This document shows, in pieces, positions 32,901 to 44,181 of a stretch of DNA of 64,000 nucleotides (within the stretch, counting starts at the first letter, position 1; each line of letters starts with the position of its first letter). The position numbers were made by a program, and so were the translations under genes. Source of the stretch: Streptomyces monashensis. Lineage in GTDB: Bacteria; Actinomycetota; Actinomycetes; Streptomycetales; Streptomycetaceae. The notes beneath the pieces were generated by a model. The model did no database searches, had not been told where the DNA came from, and worked only from the letters and a program-made list of their open reading frames with translations. Location: NCBI RefSeq assembly GCF_001866665.1, contig NZ_MLYO01000018.1, positions 62,001 to 126,000 on the forward strand. The letters are read 5' to 3'.

Positions 32901-34008
32901 ATTCAGCCCCGACGGGCACACCCTCGCCACCGGCAGCGGGGACAGCATGGTGCGCCTGTGGTCGCTGCCGGCCTCGGACATCACCGGCCGCACCGGCGGG
33001 TTCCGGCCGGACGGTCGGGTGCTGGCCACGGCGGCGCGGGACGGCAGACTCCGGCTGTGGAACGTGACGCGGCCCGGGCGGCCCGTGCCGCTGAGCGAAC
33101 CCTTCATGCAGGCCGACGGCGGCCATCGCGCACCCCTGCTGTTCTCACCCGACGGCCGCACCCTCGCCGTCCTCACCGACAACCACTCGGTGTACCTGTG
33201 GAAGGTCGGCGACCCCTCGCACCCGGTCACCGGCGAGCCCATCCACCTGCGAACGCGCTTCGCCGGGCCCTCGCTCGCCTTCAGCCCGGACGGCCACACC
33301 CTGGCCACCGCCTACGAGGACGACACCATTCAGCTGTGGAACGTCGCCGACCCCTCGCACCCGGTGGCTCTCGGCAGGCCGCTCGTCGGTCACCGGGGCT
33401 TCCTCAACGCGCTCGCCTTCAGTCCGGACGGGCGCACCCTGGCCAGCGGCAGCTCGGACAGCACCGTCCGGCTCTGGGACGTCACCGACCCCGCCCGTGC
33501 GACCGCGCTCGCCCGGCTCACGGAGCACACCGGGCCGGTCAACACGCTCGCCTTCAGCCCGGACGGACATGTTCTGGCCAGCGGCAGCGACGACGACACG
33601 GTCCGGCTGTGGAACGTCAGCCACCCCGCCTCGGCGGCCGAGCTGGGCCCGCCGCTCATCGGCCACACCGAGGCGGTCAAGTCACTGACGTTCAGCCCGA
33701 GCGGACACACCCTGGCCAGCGGCGGCAACGACAACACGATCCGGCTGTGGAACGTCGCCGACCCCGCCTCGGCGACCCCCGTGGGCCAGTCGATGAGCCC
33801 CAACGCCAGATCGGGCACGTTCCTGTCGTTCAGCGCCCGGGGCAACGTCCTCGGGCTCTCCAGCGGCACCGACACGCTCCGCCTGTGGAGCCTGGACGAC
33901 GCAGCGGCGATCAGCCACATCTGCGCGGTCACCCGGGGCGTCCTGACCCCGCAGAAGTGGCACGAGTACCTGCCGCGCCTGTCCTACGACCCCCCGTGCA
34001 GTCGCTGA
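29920..34008 (+). CDS. HTH - nSTAND1 NTPase - transmembrane - WD40 protein
   Basis: 1362 residues. Residues 10-80 form a helix-turn-helix-like domain (RVSAQRISDWRRARNVP). Then CPYRGLAPYRREDARWFFGRE introduces an nSTAND1-type NTPase with Walker A GASGAGKSS (181-189) and Walker B PVVIIDQFEEA (about 306). A winged-helix/arm region follows, a transmembrane helix at about 628-648 (AAVAALVVLALVAGGSAVI), and fourteen WD40 repeats (about 705-1340), enough for two seven-bladed propellers. STAND proteins are NTP switches; relatives serve signalling or defence. The start is TTG with GGGGAGGGA upstream. It stands alone, with no effector gene. The ligand is probably sensed by the propellers; function unknown. 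Confidence 0.85.
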   Translation: MSSDSGTRTAFAERLALLYKEAGNPPLKSVAEAVVRLQRVDERGRPVRVSAQRISDWRRARNVPAQFTALAAVLHILIPEARRLRPAPVSTGLYDLTHWQRLWERALADPVGDRPAPPAEEDQRPPAPAPPVTGGVCPYRGLAPYRREDARWFFGRERSTGALVEQLTAAERTGGLVMLVGASGAGKSSLLNAGLVPALRDGALTAGRPAAAGPVLQLVPGADPLGELVGRIPELGRVAAAAREAEREATRNPAAPGSDTPRIARTAREAAAAWARRETDGEASAEGPPADGEPSGAPAPGPRPVVIIDQFEEAFTLCPDEADRRTFIQLLHAVCTPPAGGDGPAPVVVVLGIRADFYEQCLGYPELADALQHRHMVLGPLTSGELREAVTGPAKAVGLELEPGLAELIVREVSADGPRGAHDAGVLPLLSHALLATWQRRKAGKLTLAGYRAAGGIQGAVAATAERAWSGLDPAARTAARLLLLRLVRLGEDTQATRRRGTRRQLAAESTDPGKTEESLEALVRARLVTLDADTVEITHEALLHAWPRLRHWIDDNRNDHLLRQRLEEDGRSWEDSGRDSSLLYRGSRLEQARAWAGSAGDTVLTRSAVEFLAASVRLRRRSVWLSRAAVAALVVLALVAGGSAVIARQQRDDAVFEQVLAEADRVQTADPSLSAQLDLVAHRLRPDDEGTYSRLISIVNAPLATPLTGHTGAVYLTTFSPDGRTLATASYDRTVRLWNVADPSRPKPLGKPLTGHTSWVSSAVFSPDGKTLASAGDDGTIRLWNVADPAHPASLGAPLTGHKGTIYLVAFSPDGRTLASAGEDHTVRLWDMADPSRPRQINVLHGHSAAVRSVAWSPDGHTLAAGGDDDTIMLWNVTDPRHAQRYASVLKGHTDLVHSVAFSPDGHTLASGSADDTIRLWNVADPARPAALGSPLTGHTGPIWSVAFSPDGGQLAAASADSTASLWNVADPTSPSQIGGPLAGSSGEMYALGFSPDGHTLATGSGDSMVRLWSLPASDITGRTGGFRPDGRVLATAARDGRLRLWNVTRPGRPVPLSEPFMQADGGHRAPLLFSPDGRTLAVLTDNHSVYLWKVGDPSHPVTGEPIHLRTRFAGPSLAFSPDGHTLATAYEDDTIQLWNVADPSHPVALGRPLVGHRGFLNALAFSPDGRTLASGSSDSTVRLWDVTDPARATALARLTEHTGPVNTLAFSPDGHVLASGSDDDTVRLWNVSHPASAAELGPPLIGHTEAVKSLTFSPSGHTLASGGNDNTIRLWNVADPASATPVGQSMSPNARSGTFLSFSARGNVLGLSSGTDTLRLWSLDDAAAISHICAVTRGVLTPQKWHEYLPRLSYDPPCSR

Positions 34009-34172
34009 TCGGCCAACCTCCCCGATTTCCGGCCGACTTGGCCCCGTAATCCGCTCAACCTTGTTACCCTTGGCCATAACCCGATCGCTGGTGCATCCCC
34101 CGTCGCCAGCGGTCGGGTCTTTTGCATCCCCGCCCGCCCACACGGCCCGCCGCCCCCGCCGACCCGGGAACG

Positions 34173-34209
34173 ACGAAGACCCCCGGTCCACCGGACCGGG
34201 GGTCTTCGT
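34173..34209 (-). terminator. Terminator after tRNA-Ile
   Basis: A 17-bp perfect stem (ACGAAGACCCCCGGTCC / GGACCGGGGGTCTTCGT) with a 3-base loop, 6 bp beyond the tRNA 3' end. It can also serve the nSTAND gene converging from the other side. Confidence 0.85.
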
Positions 34210-34215
34210 ACGAAG

Positions 34216-34289
34216 TGGGGCTAACAGGATTTGAACCTGTGGCCTCATCCTTATCAGGGATGCGCTCTAACCAACTGAGCTATAGCCCC
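34216..34289 (-). tRNA. tRNA-Ile(GAT)
   Basis: 74 bases; acceptor GGGGCTA/TAGCCCC perfectly paired, D-arm AGCTCAGTTGGTTAGAGC, anticodon loop CTGATAA giving GAT, T-loop GGTTCAAATCC, discriminator A, no encoded CCA. The gene follows DUF3566 and gyrA, the place it has in mycobacteria. Confidence 0.95.
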
Positions 34290-34329
34290 GCCGCGCTTTG
34301 CGGTGTGTGTCCCGCGCGCTGACTCCTGA

Positions 34330-34358
34330 AGATTAGCGCACGACCACGTCAGTCCCAA
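34330..34358 (-). promoter_or_regulatory. Promoter of tRNA-Ile
   Basis: On the minus strand TTGGGA (34353-34358), 17 bp, TAATCT (34330-34335): a good housekeeping-sigma promoter whose -10 lies about 40 bp before the tRNA. Confidence 0.55.
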
Positions 34359-34401
34359 AATCGGTTGTCGGGGGACCGTCACAAGCGCGCTGCCAGGCGG
34401 A

Positions 34402-35136
34402 TCACTCGTCCTCGGCGAGGGTCAGCTCGATGCCGCCCACGAAGCCCGCGGAGAGGTTGTAGATGAACGCGCCGAGTGTCGCGAGCGCCGTGGCCAGCAC
34501 CACGTCGATGACCGCGATGATCGTCGTGAACGTCAGGACGTGCGGGAGGGACAGGAAGGACTGCAGGTCGAAGCCGTTCGCCTGGTTCGACCCGGTCGCC
34601 TCCGAGATCGTGCCGCCCACCGTCGAGAACACGCCCATCGCGTCCATGACCATCCACAGCATCGCCGAGGCGACGATCGTGCAGATGCCGAGCGCGATGG
34701 AGAGCAGGAAGCTGACCTTCATCACCGACCACGGGTCGGCCTTGGCGACCCGCAGCCGCGCCTTGCGGGTGCGCGGCGTCGTCCGCACCCCGGTGCGCGG
34801 CCGGCGCACCGCGCCGGCGGGCGCCTGCGCCGGGTAGGCCTGCGGCGGGTGGTACGGCCCCGAGGGCTGCTCCGGTGTGCGCTCGTGGGGGAGCGGCGAC
34901 GACGGCTGCGGTTCGCCGACCGGGACCGGGCCTCGGCTGTCCGTCACAGTTCCCCCCTGCGATGCCGCCGTACCGGAAGAAGCCCTGCCCGGGACCTCGG
35001 AGTCCTTCACCGGCTTCAGGTTGGTCGTGTGCGGGTCACTCGCGCTCCCCGCACGCGCGGCGGAGCCACGGCCGCCGCCGTCCGATTCCGTACCCGTGGA
35101 GGTACCGGCCGATCCGGCGCCCGTGGCTCCGCTCAC
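34402..35136 (-). CDS. DUF3566 membrane protein
   Basis: 244 residues. A long polar, disordered N-terminus (1-120) precedes the DUF3566 domain with two transmembrane helices (about 142-165 and 203-226) and the motifs ADPWSVMKVSFLLSIALG and SLPHVLTF. The mycobacterial homologue (Rv0007) also follows gyrA. Function is unknown; the position suggests an envelope role tied to growth. The GTG start is 18 bp after the gyrA stop, so it is cotranscribed with gyrBA. Confidence 0.9.
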   Translation of the reverse strand: MSGATGAGSAGTSTGTESDGGGRGSAARAGSASDPHTTNLKPVKDSEVPGRASSGTAASQGGTVTDSRGPVPVGEPQPSSPLPHERTPEQPSGPYHPPQAYPAQAPAGAVRRPRTGVRTTPRTRKARLRVAKADPWSVMKVSFLLSIALGICTIVASAMLWMVMDAMGVFSTVGGTISEATGSNQANGFDLQSFLSLPHVLTFTTIIAVIDVVLATALATLGAFIYNLSAGFVGGIELTLAEDE

Positions 35137-35154
35137 GATGACTCACTCCTCGTG

Positions 35155-37752
35155 CTACTCGGCCGAGGGCGCCTCACCCTCGTCCGTGCCGGTGGCCTCG
35201 GCACCCTCGGCGGTCTCGTCGGCGGTGTCCTCACCGTCGACCTCCTCCGCCTCGCGTCCGGCCTCGGCGTTACGTGCGATACCGACCACGGCATCGCGCT
35301 TGCCCAGGTTGATCAGTTGGACGCCCATGGTGTCACGGCCCGTCTCCCTGACCTCGCTGACTCGCGTACGAATCACACCGCCGGAGAGCGTGATCGCAAG
35401 GATCTCGTCGCTCTCCTCCACAACCAGCGCCCCGACGAGCGAGCCGCGGTCCTCCACGATCTTGGCGGCCTTGATGCCGAGGCCGCCGCGGCCCTGGACG
35501 CGGTACTCGTCGACGGCGGTCCGCTTCGCGTACCCGCCGTCGGTGGCAGTGAACACGAACGTACCGGGTCGCACCACATTCATCGACAGAAGTTCATCGC
35601 CCTCGCGGAAACTCATGCCCTTGACACCGGAGGTGGCGCGGCCCATCGGGCGCAGCGAGTCGTCGGTCGCGGTGAAGCGGATCGACTGCGCCTTCTTGCT
35701 GATCAGAAGCAGATCGTCGTCGGCCGACACCAGCTCGGCGCCGATCAGTTCGTCGTCGCTGCCGTCCTCGCGCTCGCGCAGATTGATCGCGATCACGCCG
35801 CCGGAGCGGGGCGAATCGTAATCCTTCAGAGGCGTCTTCTTGACCAGACCGGACTTGGTGGCCAGCACCAGGTACGGCGCCGCCTCGTAGTCCCGGATGG
35901 CCAGGATCTCGGCGATCGCCTCGTCCGGCTGGAAGGCGAGCAGGTTCGCCACGTGCTGGCCGCGCGCGTCCCGGCCGGCCTCGGGCAGCTCGTACGCCTT
36001 CGCCCGGTACACCCGGCCCTTGTTGGTGAAGAACAGCAGCCAGTGGTGGGTGGTGGAGACGAAGAAGTGGTCGACGATGTCGTCTTCCTTCAGCTTCGTG
36101 CCCCGCACGCCCTTGCCGCCGCGCTTCTGCGCCCGGTAGTCGTCCGTCTTGGTCCGCTTGACGTAGCCGCCGCGCGAGACGGTGACGACGATGTCCTCCT
36201 CGGCGATCAGGTCCTCGATGGACATGTCGCCGTCGTAGGGCACCAGCATGGTCTTGCGGTCGTCGCCGTACTTCTCGACGATCGCGGCCAGTTCCTCGCT
36301 GACGATCCCGCGCTGGCGGACCGGCGAGGCCAGGATCTCGTTGTACTCGGTGATCTTCGCCTGGAGTTCGTCGTGCTCCTGGACGATCTTCTGCCGCTCC
36401 AGGGCCGCGAGGCGCCGCAGCTGCATCTCCAGGATCGCGTTGGCCTGGATCTCGTCGATCTCCAGCAGGCCCATCAGGCCCGTCCGCGCCACCTCGACGG
36501 TCTCGCTGCGCCGGATCAGCGCGATGACCTCGTCGATCGCGTCCAGCGCCTTCAGCAGACCGCGCAGGATGTGCGCGCGCTCCTCGGCCTTGCGCAGCCG
36601 GAAGCGGGTGCGACGGACGATGACCTCGATCTGGTGCGTCACCCAGTGCCGGATGAACGCGTCCAGCGAGAGGGTGCGCGGCACGCCGTCGACCAGCGCC
36701 AGCATGTTGGCGCCGAAGTTCGTCTGGAGGTCGGTGTGCTTGTAGAGGTTGTTCAGCACGACCTTGGCGACCGCGTCCCGCTTGAGGACGATGACGAGCC
36801 GCTGGCCCGTACGCGACGAGGTCTCGTCGCGTACGTCCGCGATGCCGCCGATCTTGCCGTCCTTGACCAGGTCGGCGATCTTCTGCGCCAGATTGTCCGG
36901 GTTGACCTGGTACGGCAGTTCGGTCACGACCAGGCACTGGCGGCCCTGGATCTCCTCGACCTCGACCACCGCGCGCATCGTGATCGAGCCGCGCCCGGTG
37001 CGGTACGCCTCCTCGATGCCCTTGCGGCCCACCACCAGCGCGCCGGTCGGGAAGTCCGGGCCCTTGATGCGCTCGATGAGGGCGTCGAGCAGCTCCTCGT
37101 GCGAGGCCTCCGGGTTCTCCAGGTACCACTGGGCGCCGGCCGCGACCTCGCGCAGGTTGTGCGGCGGGATGTTGGTCGCCATACCGACCGCGATGCCGGC
37201 CGAGCCGTTGATCAGCAGGTTCGGGAAGCGGGAGGGCAGGACGGTCGGCTCCTGGGAGCGGCCGTCGTAGTTGTCCGTGAAGTCGACGGTCTCCTCGTCG
37301 ATGTCGCGGACCATCTCCATCGACAGCGGCGCCATCTTGCACTCGGTGTAGCGCATGGCGGCCGCCGGGTCGTTGCCCGGGGAGCCGAAGTTGCCGTTGG
37401 AGTCCACCAGCGGCATCCGCATCGACCACGGCTGGGCGAGGCGCACCAGGGCGTCGTAGATCGAACTGTCGCCGTGCGGGTGGTAGTTGCCCATGACGTC
37501 GCCGACCACGCGCGCGCACTTGTAGAAGCCGCGCTCGGGGCGGTAGCCGCCGTCGTACATCGCGTACAGCACGCGCCGGTGGACGGGCTTGAGGCCGTCC
37601 CGGACGTCGGGCAGCGCGCGGGACACGATGACGGACATCGCGTAGTCCAGGTACGAGCGCTGCATCTCCGTCTCGAGCCCGACGGGCTCGACGCGCAGTA
37701 CGGCGTCGCCGGCCTCGGTCTCGGGAGTCTGCGGGGTGTTGTCGTCGGCCAT
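35155..37752 (-). CDS. gyrA: DNA gyrase subunit A
   Basis: 865 residues: the breakage-reunion domain with catalytic Tyr135 in AAMRYTEC, the QRDR segment [13 protein letters not shown] (91-103), and six C-terminal beta-pinwheel blades with the GyrA box [10 protein letters not shown]. The C-terminus ends in a Glu/Asp-rich tail. Ser96 and Asp100 align with Ser83 and Asp87 of E. coli, so the quinolone-binding residues are wild type. With GyrB it introduces negative supercoils. It starts 42 bp after gyrB. Confidence 0.98.
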   Translation of the reverse strand: MADDNTPQTPETEAGDAVLRVEPVGLETEMQRSYLDYAMSVIVSRALPDVRDGLKPVHRRVLYAMYDGGYRPERGFYKCARVVGDVMGNYHPHGDSSIYDALVRLAQPWSMRMPLVDSNGNFGSPGNDPAAAMRYTECKMAPLSMEMVRDIDEETVDFTDNYDGRSQEPTVLPSRFPNLLINGSAGIAVGMATNIPPHNLREVAAGAQWYLENPEASHEELLDALIERIKGPDFPTGALVVGRKGIEEAYRTGRGSITMRAVVEVEEIQGRQCLVVTELPYQVNPDNLAQKIADLVKDGKIGGIADVRDETSSRTGQRLVIVLKRDAVAKVVLNNLYKHTDLQTNFGANMLALVDGVPRTLSLDAFIRHWVTHQIEVIVRRTRFRLRKAEERAHILRGLLKALDAIDEVIALIRRSETVEVARTGLMGLLEIDEIQANAILEMQLRRLAALERQKIVQEHDELQAKITEYNEILASPVRQRGIVSEELAAIVEKYGDDRKTMLVPYDGDMSIEDLIAEEDIVVTVSRGGYVKRTKTDDYRAQKRGGKGVRGTKLKEDDIVDHFFVSTTHHWLLFFTNKGRVYRAKAYELPEAGRDARGQHVANLLAFQPDEAIAEILAIRDYEAAPYLVLATKSGLVKKTPLKDYDSPRSGGVIAINLREREDGSDDELIGAELVSADDDLLLISKKAQSIRFTATDDSLRPMGRATSGVKGMSFREGDELLSMNVVRPGTFVFTATDGGYAKRTAVDEYRVQGRGGLGIKAAKIVEDRGSLVGALVVEESDEILAITLSGGVIRTRVSEVRETGRDTMGVQLINLGKRDAVVGIARNAEAGREAEEVDGEDTADETAEGAEATGTDEGEAPSAE

Positions 37753-37794
37753 TGCTGGTGAAGATCCTTCCTGGTGCGGTCAGCTGAGACCGAC

Positions 37795-40288
<2,494 letters not shown>

Positions 40289-40837
40289 TCACCCATAGGT
40301 GTCACCGGGGCCGGAGCTGCCCGGAGCCCTCAGCGGCCCGTAGCGGCGGGCCGGACCGCCCGGATTGAGCACTTTGATCATCCGCACGGTGCCGTGCCCC
40401 AGATCCTCGTTGAGCCGCGCGACCAGCGCGGGCGCGAGATGGCGCAGCTGGGTCGCCCAGGCCGTCGAGTCGCAGGCCACCACCAGCACGCGCTCGTCCT
40501 CGTCGTAGCGCTGCGGCACACAGTGCTTGGCCAGGTCCTCGCCGACGATCTGCGGCCAGCGGCCCATCACCCCGCCCACCGCCGCCGGGGTCTCCCAGCC
40601 ACGCTCGGTCAGCAGCCGCTTGATCGCGGCACCCAGCGCCATCGGGTCCCGGCCGTCCGCGCGCGCCCCGGAGCGCAGCCCGCCGCCGCGCCGGGCCTGC
40701 TTCTTCTGCCGGGCCGCGTCCCCCCGCGCGCGTGCCTGTTCCTTCGCCGCGCGCAACGCCACGCGCGCGAGGTCGACACCGGAGGGTTCCTCGGTGCTCT
40801 TCTTCGGGGCCTTCGGGCCGGGCTCCTCGGTGCTCAT
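40289..40837 (-). CDS. DUF721 (DciA-like) protein
   Basis: 182 residues. After an 80-residue basic, disordered N-terminus ([12 protein letters not shown]) comes the DUF721 domain with [38 protein letters not shown] and [13 protein letters not shown]721 contains DciA, the ancestral loader or operator of the replicative helicase DnaB; genes between recF and gyrB in actinobacteria (M. tuberculosis Rv0004) belong here. That makes it a probable replication factor, inferred from family and place. The start overlaps the recF stop (ATGA). Confidence 0.88.
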   Translation of the reverse strand: MSTEEPGPKAPKKSTEEPSGVDLARVALRAAKEQARARGDAARQKKQARRGGGLRSGARADGRDPMALGAAIKRLLTERGWETPAAVGGVMGRWPQIVGEDLAKHCVPQRYDEDERVLVVACDSTAWATQLRHLAPALVARLNEDLGHGTVRMIKVLNPGGPARRYGPLRAPGSSGPGDTYG

Positions 40838-41955
40838 ACGCGCTCCACCGCCCCGCCGGACACCGTGTACCGCGCACCCACCAGGACATCCGGCACGTCG
40901 TCGTCCACGGCCGCCGTCACCAGCACCTGCTCGCCGGGCGCGACCAGCTCGGCCAGCCGCTCCCGCCGACGCGCGTCCAGCTCGGCGAAGACGTCGTCCA
41001 GCACCAGCACCGGCTCGTTGCCCTCGGCGCGCAGCAGGTCGTAGGAGGCCAGCCGCAGGGCGAGCGCGTACGACCAGGACTCGCCGTGCGAGGCGTACCC
41101 CTTCGCGGGCAGCTGGCCGAGCTTGAGGACCAGGTCGTCGCGATGGGGTCCCACCAGGGTCACCCCGCGCTCGATCTCCTGCTTGCGGGCGTCTGCCAGC
41201 GCCGCCATCAGCTGGGCGTACAGCTCCTCGCGCGCGTGCGCCTCACCGGGCGCCGACGGCCGGTACTCCAGCGCGAGCGGCCCGCCGCCGGGGGCCAGCT
41301 GCTCGTACGCCTTGTCCGCGAGCGGCTGGAGCGCGGCGATGAGATCGAGCCGCTGGGCGAGCAACTCGGCGCCCGCGCGCGCGAGATGCTGGTCCCACAC
41401 GTCGAGTGTGGACAGGTCCATGGACCTGCCGCCGTGCCGCCGCGCGAGGGCGGCGCTCTTCAGCAGCGTGTTGCGCTGCTTGAGCACCCGCTCGTAGTCG
41501 GACCGCACACCCGCCATCCTCGGCGACCGTGCGGTGATCAGCTCGTCGAGGAAGCGCCGCCGCTCACCCGGGTCGCCCTTGACGAGCGCGAGGTCCTCGG
41601 GCGCGAACAGGACCGTGCGGACGATGCCGAGGATGTCGCGGGGTCTGACCTGCGAGGACCGGTTGATGCGGGCGCGGTTGGCCTTGCCGGGGTTCAGCTC
41701 CAGCTCGACCAGTTGCTGCCGCTCGCCCTGGCGGACCTGCGCCCGTACGACGGCCCGCTCGGCCCCCATGCGGACCAGGGGCGCGTCGGAGGCGACCCGG
41801 TGGCTGCCCAGCGTCGCCAGATACCCGACGGCCTCGACCAGGTTCGTCTTGCCCTGGCCGTTGGGGCCGACGAAGGCGGTGACGCCCGGGTCGAGCGGAA
41901 CCTCGGCCCGGACGTACGAGCGGAAGTCGGCCAGCGAAAGATGCGTGACGTGCAT
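40834..41955 (-). CDS. recF: RecF recombination mediator
   Basis: 373 residues of an SMC-like ATPase: Walker [10 protein letters not shown] (about 30-38), signature [16 protein letters not shown], and Walker B/D-loop [18 protein letters not shown] near the C-terminus. RecF with RecO and RecR loads RecA at single-strand gaps. It lies 39 bp downstream of gnd and overlaps the DUF721 gene, keeping the dnaN-(gnd)-recF-gyrB order of Streptomyces. Confidence 0.97.
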   Translation of the reverse strand: MHVTHLSLADFRSYVRAEVPLDPGVTAFVGPNGQGKTNLVEAVGYLATLGSHRVASDAPLVRMGAERAVVRAQVRQGERQQLVELELNPGKANRARINRSSQVRPRDILGIVRTVLFAPEDLALVKGDPGERRRFLDELITARSPRMAGVRSDYERVLKQRNTLLKSAALARRHGGRSMDLSTLDVWDQHLARAGAELLAQRLDLIAALQPLADKAYEQLAPGGGPLALEYRPSAPGEAHAREELYAQLMAALADARKQEIERGVTLVGPHRDDLVLKLGQLPAKGYASHGESWSYALALRLASYDLLRAEGNEPVLVLDDVFAELDARRRERLAELVAPGEQVLVTAAVDDDVPDVLVGARYTVSGGAVERV

Positions 41956-41994
41956 GATCGTTCCGCCGGCCTTCCCGATACCTGGATCCCTGGA

Positions 41995-42870
41995 CTACTT
42001 CTTCTCTACGGCGTGACCGCCGAACTGGTTGCGCAGCGCGGCGATCATCTTCATCTGCGGCGAGTCCTCCTGGCGGGAGGCGAACCGCGCGAACAGCGAC
42101 GCGGTGATCGCGGGCAGCGGCACCGCGTTGTCGATCGCGGCTTCCACAGTCCAGCGTCCCTCACCGGAGTCCTGTGCATAACCGCGCAGACCCTGAAGGT
42201 GCTCGTCCTCGTCGAGCGCGTTCACGGCGAGATCGAGCAGCCAGGAGCGGATGACCGTGCCCTGCTGCCAGGAGCGGAAGACCTCACGGACGTCCGTGAC
42301 GGAGTCGACCTTCTCCAGCAGCTCCCAGCCCTCGGCGTAGGCCTGCATCATCGCGTACTCGATGCCGTTGTGGACCATCTTCGCGAAATGGCCCGCGCCG
42401 ACCTTGCCGGCGTGCACCGAGCCGAAGTCGCCCTCGGGCTTGAGCGCGTCGAAGACCGGCTGCACCTTCGCGACGTGCTCGGCGTCGCCGCCGTACATCA
42501 GCGCGTAGCCGTTCTCCAGGCCCCAGACGCCGCCGGAGACGCCGCAGTCGACGAAACCTATACCCTTGGCCGCCAGCTCCTCGGCGTGCCTCTCGTCGTC
42601 GGTCCAGCGGGAGTTGCCGCCGTCCACGACCACGTCGCCCGGCTCCAGCAGCTCGGCGAGCTGGTCGACGGTCGACTGGGTCGGCTCACCGGCCGGCACC
42701 ATCACCCAGACCACGCGCGGCCCGCTGAGCTTGCCCACAAGCTCTTCCAGGCTGTGGACATCCGCGAGGTCCGCGTTGCGGTCGTATCCGATGACGGTGT
42801 GGCCCGCGCGGCGAATCCGCTCGCGCATGTTGCCGCCCATCTTGCCGAGGCCGACGAGACCGAGCTCCAT
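41995..42870 (-). CDS. gnd: 6-phosphogluconate dehydrogenase, short (decarboxylating) form
   Basis: 291 residues: Rossmann motif GLVGLGKMGGNM, substrate loop CGVSGGVWGLENG and catalytic Lys region KMVHNGIEYAMMQ. This is the short type of Gnd common in actinobacteria and often NAD-linked; cofactor preference cannot be fixed from sequence. It makes ribulose 5-phosphate in the pentose phosphate pathway. It is inserted between dnaN and recF, a Streptomyces hallmark not found in M. tuberculosis. ATG 42870; upstream frame residues are not conserved in type. Confidence 0.94.
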   Translation of the reverse strand: MELGLVGLGKMGGNMRERIRRAGHTVIGYDRNADLADVHSLEELVGKLSGPRVVWVMVPAGEPTQSTVDQLAELLEPGDVVVDGGNSRWTDDERHAEELAAKGIGFVDCGVSGGVWGLENGYALMYGGDAEHVAKVQPVFDALKPEGDFGSVHAGKVGAGHFAKMVHNGIEYAMMQAYAEGWELLEKVDSVTDVREVFRSWQQGTVIRSWLLDLAVNALDEDEHLQGLRGYAQDSGEGRWTVEAAIDNAVPLPAITASLFARFASRQEDSPQMKMIAALRNQFGGHAVEKK

Positions 42871-43038
42871 CAGTTGGTTCCTTAGGTTGCTGTGTGGCGT
42901 GAGGGGCACTTGCGTACCCGGTCCGAGCCTAGTCCCGGCCTCTCGTGCACAGCTGTGGGCATACGCGCTCACCTGCGGAAACCCCGGCCACTGCCGCCTT
43001 CGGACACAAGCGCCGGGTACCCACAGGGGCCCCGGCGC

Positions 43039-43047
43039 TGTGGACAA
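43039..43047 (-). promoter_or_regulatory. DnaA box between dnaN and gnd
   Basis: TGTGGACAA, the complement of TTGTCCACA, three bases past the dnaN stop in the 180-bp gap before gnd, about 1.1 kb from the oriC edge. Confidence 0.5.
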
Positions 43048-43050
43048 CGG

Positions 43051-44181
43051 TCAGCCGCTCAGCCGCACCGGCATGATCAGGTACTTGTACGCGTCGTCCG
43101 CCTCGGCGTCCAGCGCCGGCTTGCCGCTGAGCAGCGCCGGCTTCGTGGACGTCGTGAACGACAGCTGGGCCACCGGGGAGTCGATCGCGCTCAGACCGTC
43201 CAGCAGGAAGGTCGGGTTGAAGGCGATCGAGATGTCGTCGCCCTCCAGCTGCGCGTCGACCCTTTCCACAGCCTGTGCGTCGTCGCTGGAGCCCGCCTCC
43301 AGGATCAGCACGCCCTGCTCGAAGCTCAGCCGCACCGGGGTGTTGCGCTCGGCCACCAGCGCCACACGCTTGACGGCCTCCACGAAGGGCGCGGTCTCGA
43401 TCACGGCGACGGAGTTGAACTCGGTCGGGAACAGCGTGCGGTACTTCGGCAGGTCGCCCTCGAGCAGCCGCGTCGTCGTACGCCGCCCCGCGCCCTCGAA
43501 ACCGATCAGGCCCTCGCCCGCGCCCGAACCGGACAGCGCCAGCGTGACGGTGTCACCGGCGCCGAGCGACTTGGCGGTGTCCAGCAGCGTCTTGGCCGGG
43601 ACCAGGGCGACCGCCGAGGCCTCGGGGTTCTCCGGCTTCCACAGGAACTCGCGGACCGCGAAGCGGTAGCGGTCGGTGGAGGCCAGGGTGACCGTGTCGC
43701 CCTCGATCTCGATGCGCACACCGGTGAGGACGGGCAGCGTGTCGTCACGGCCGGCGGCGATGGCCACCTGGGACGCGGCGGCGGCGAAGACCTCGCCGGG
43801 GACGGTGCCGGTGGCGTTCGGCATCTGCGGCAGCGCCGGGTACTCCTCCACCGGCAGGGTGTGCAGGGTGAACCGGGAGGATCCACAGACCACGGTCGCC
43901 CGTACACCGTCTGTGGAAATCTCCACCGGGCGGTTGGGCAGGGCGCGCGAGATGTCGGCGAGCAGACGGCCGGAGACGAGGACCGTGCCCTCCTCCTCGA
44001 CCTCGGACTCGACGCTCACGCGAGCGGAGACCTCGTAGTCGAAGCTCGACAGGCTCAGCTGGCCGTCCTCGGCCTTGAGGAGAAGGCCGGCGAGGACAGG
44101 CGCCGGCGGACGGGCCGGGAGGCTGCGTGCCGCCCACGCCACTGCCTCCGCGAGTACGTCGCGTTCCACCCGGATCTTCAC
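43051..44181 (-). CDS. dnaN: DNA polymerase III sliding clamp
   Basis: 376 residues with three clamp folds: MKIRVERDVLAEAVAWAAR at the start, the middle-domain segment YRFAVREF, and the C-terminal YKYLIMPVRL, which forms part of the partner-peptide pocket. It forms the ring that tethers Pol III. GTG start at 44181, directly at the oriC border, transcribed away from dnaA's end. Confidence 0.98.
   Translation of the reverse strand: MKIRVERDVLAEAVAWAARSLPARPPAPVLAGLLLKAEDGQLSLSSFDYEVSARVSVESEVEEEGTVLVSGRLLADISRALPNRPVEISTDGVRATVVCGSSRFTLHTLPVEEYPALPQMPNATGTVPGEVFAAAASQVAIAAGRDDTLPVLTGVRIEIEGDTVTLASTDRYRFAVREFLWKPENPEASAVALVPAKTLLDTAKSLGAGDTVTLALSGSGAGEGLIGFEGAGRRTTTRLLEGDLPKYRTLFPTEFNSVAVIETAPFVEAVKRVALVAERNTPVRLSFEQGVLILEAGSSDDAQAVERVDAQLEGDDISIAFNPTFLLDGLSAIDSPVAQLSFTTSTKPALLSGKPALDAEADDAYKYLIMPVRLSG

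Noticed and set aside
30484..33126. An 880-codon minus-strand open frame inside the nSTAND-WD40 gene
   Set aside because: The plus-strand protein has Walker motifs and WD40 repeats; the opposite frame only mirrors the repeats.
21321..34172. An integrative element or insertion sequence in the accessory interval
   Set aside because: I found no integrase, transposase, terminal inverted repeats or duplicated tRNA 3' ends.
34540..37761. A 1073-codon plus-strand open frame antisense to gyrA and DUF3566
   Set aside because: Fully covered by certain genes on the minus strand; the translation is rich in R, H, D and L without any domain.
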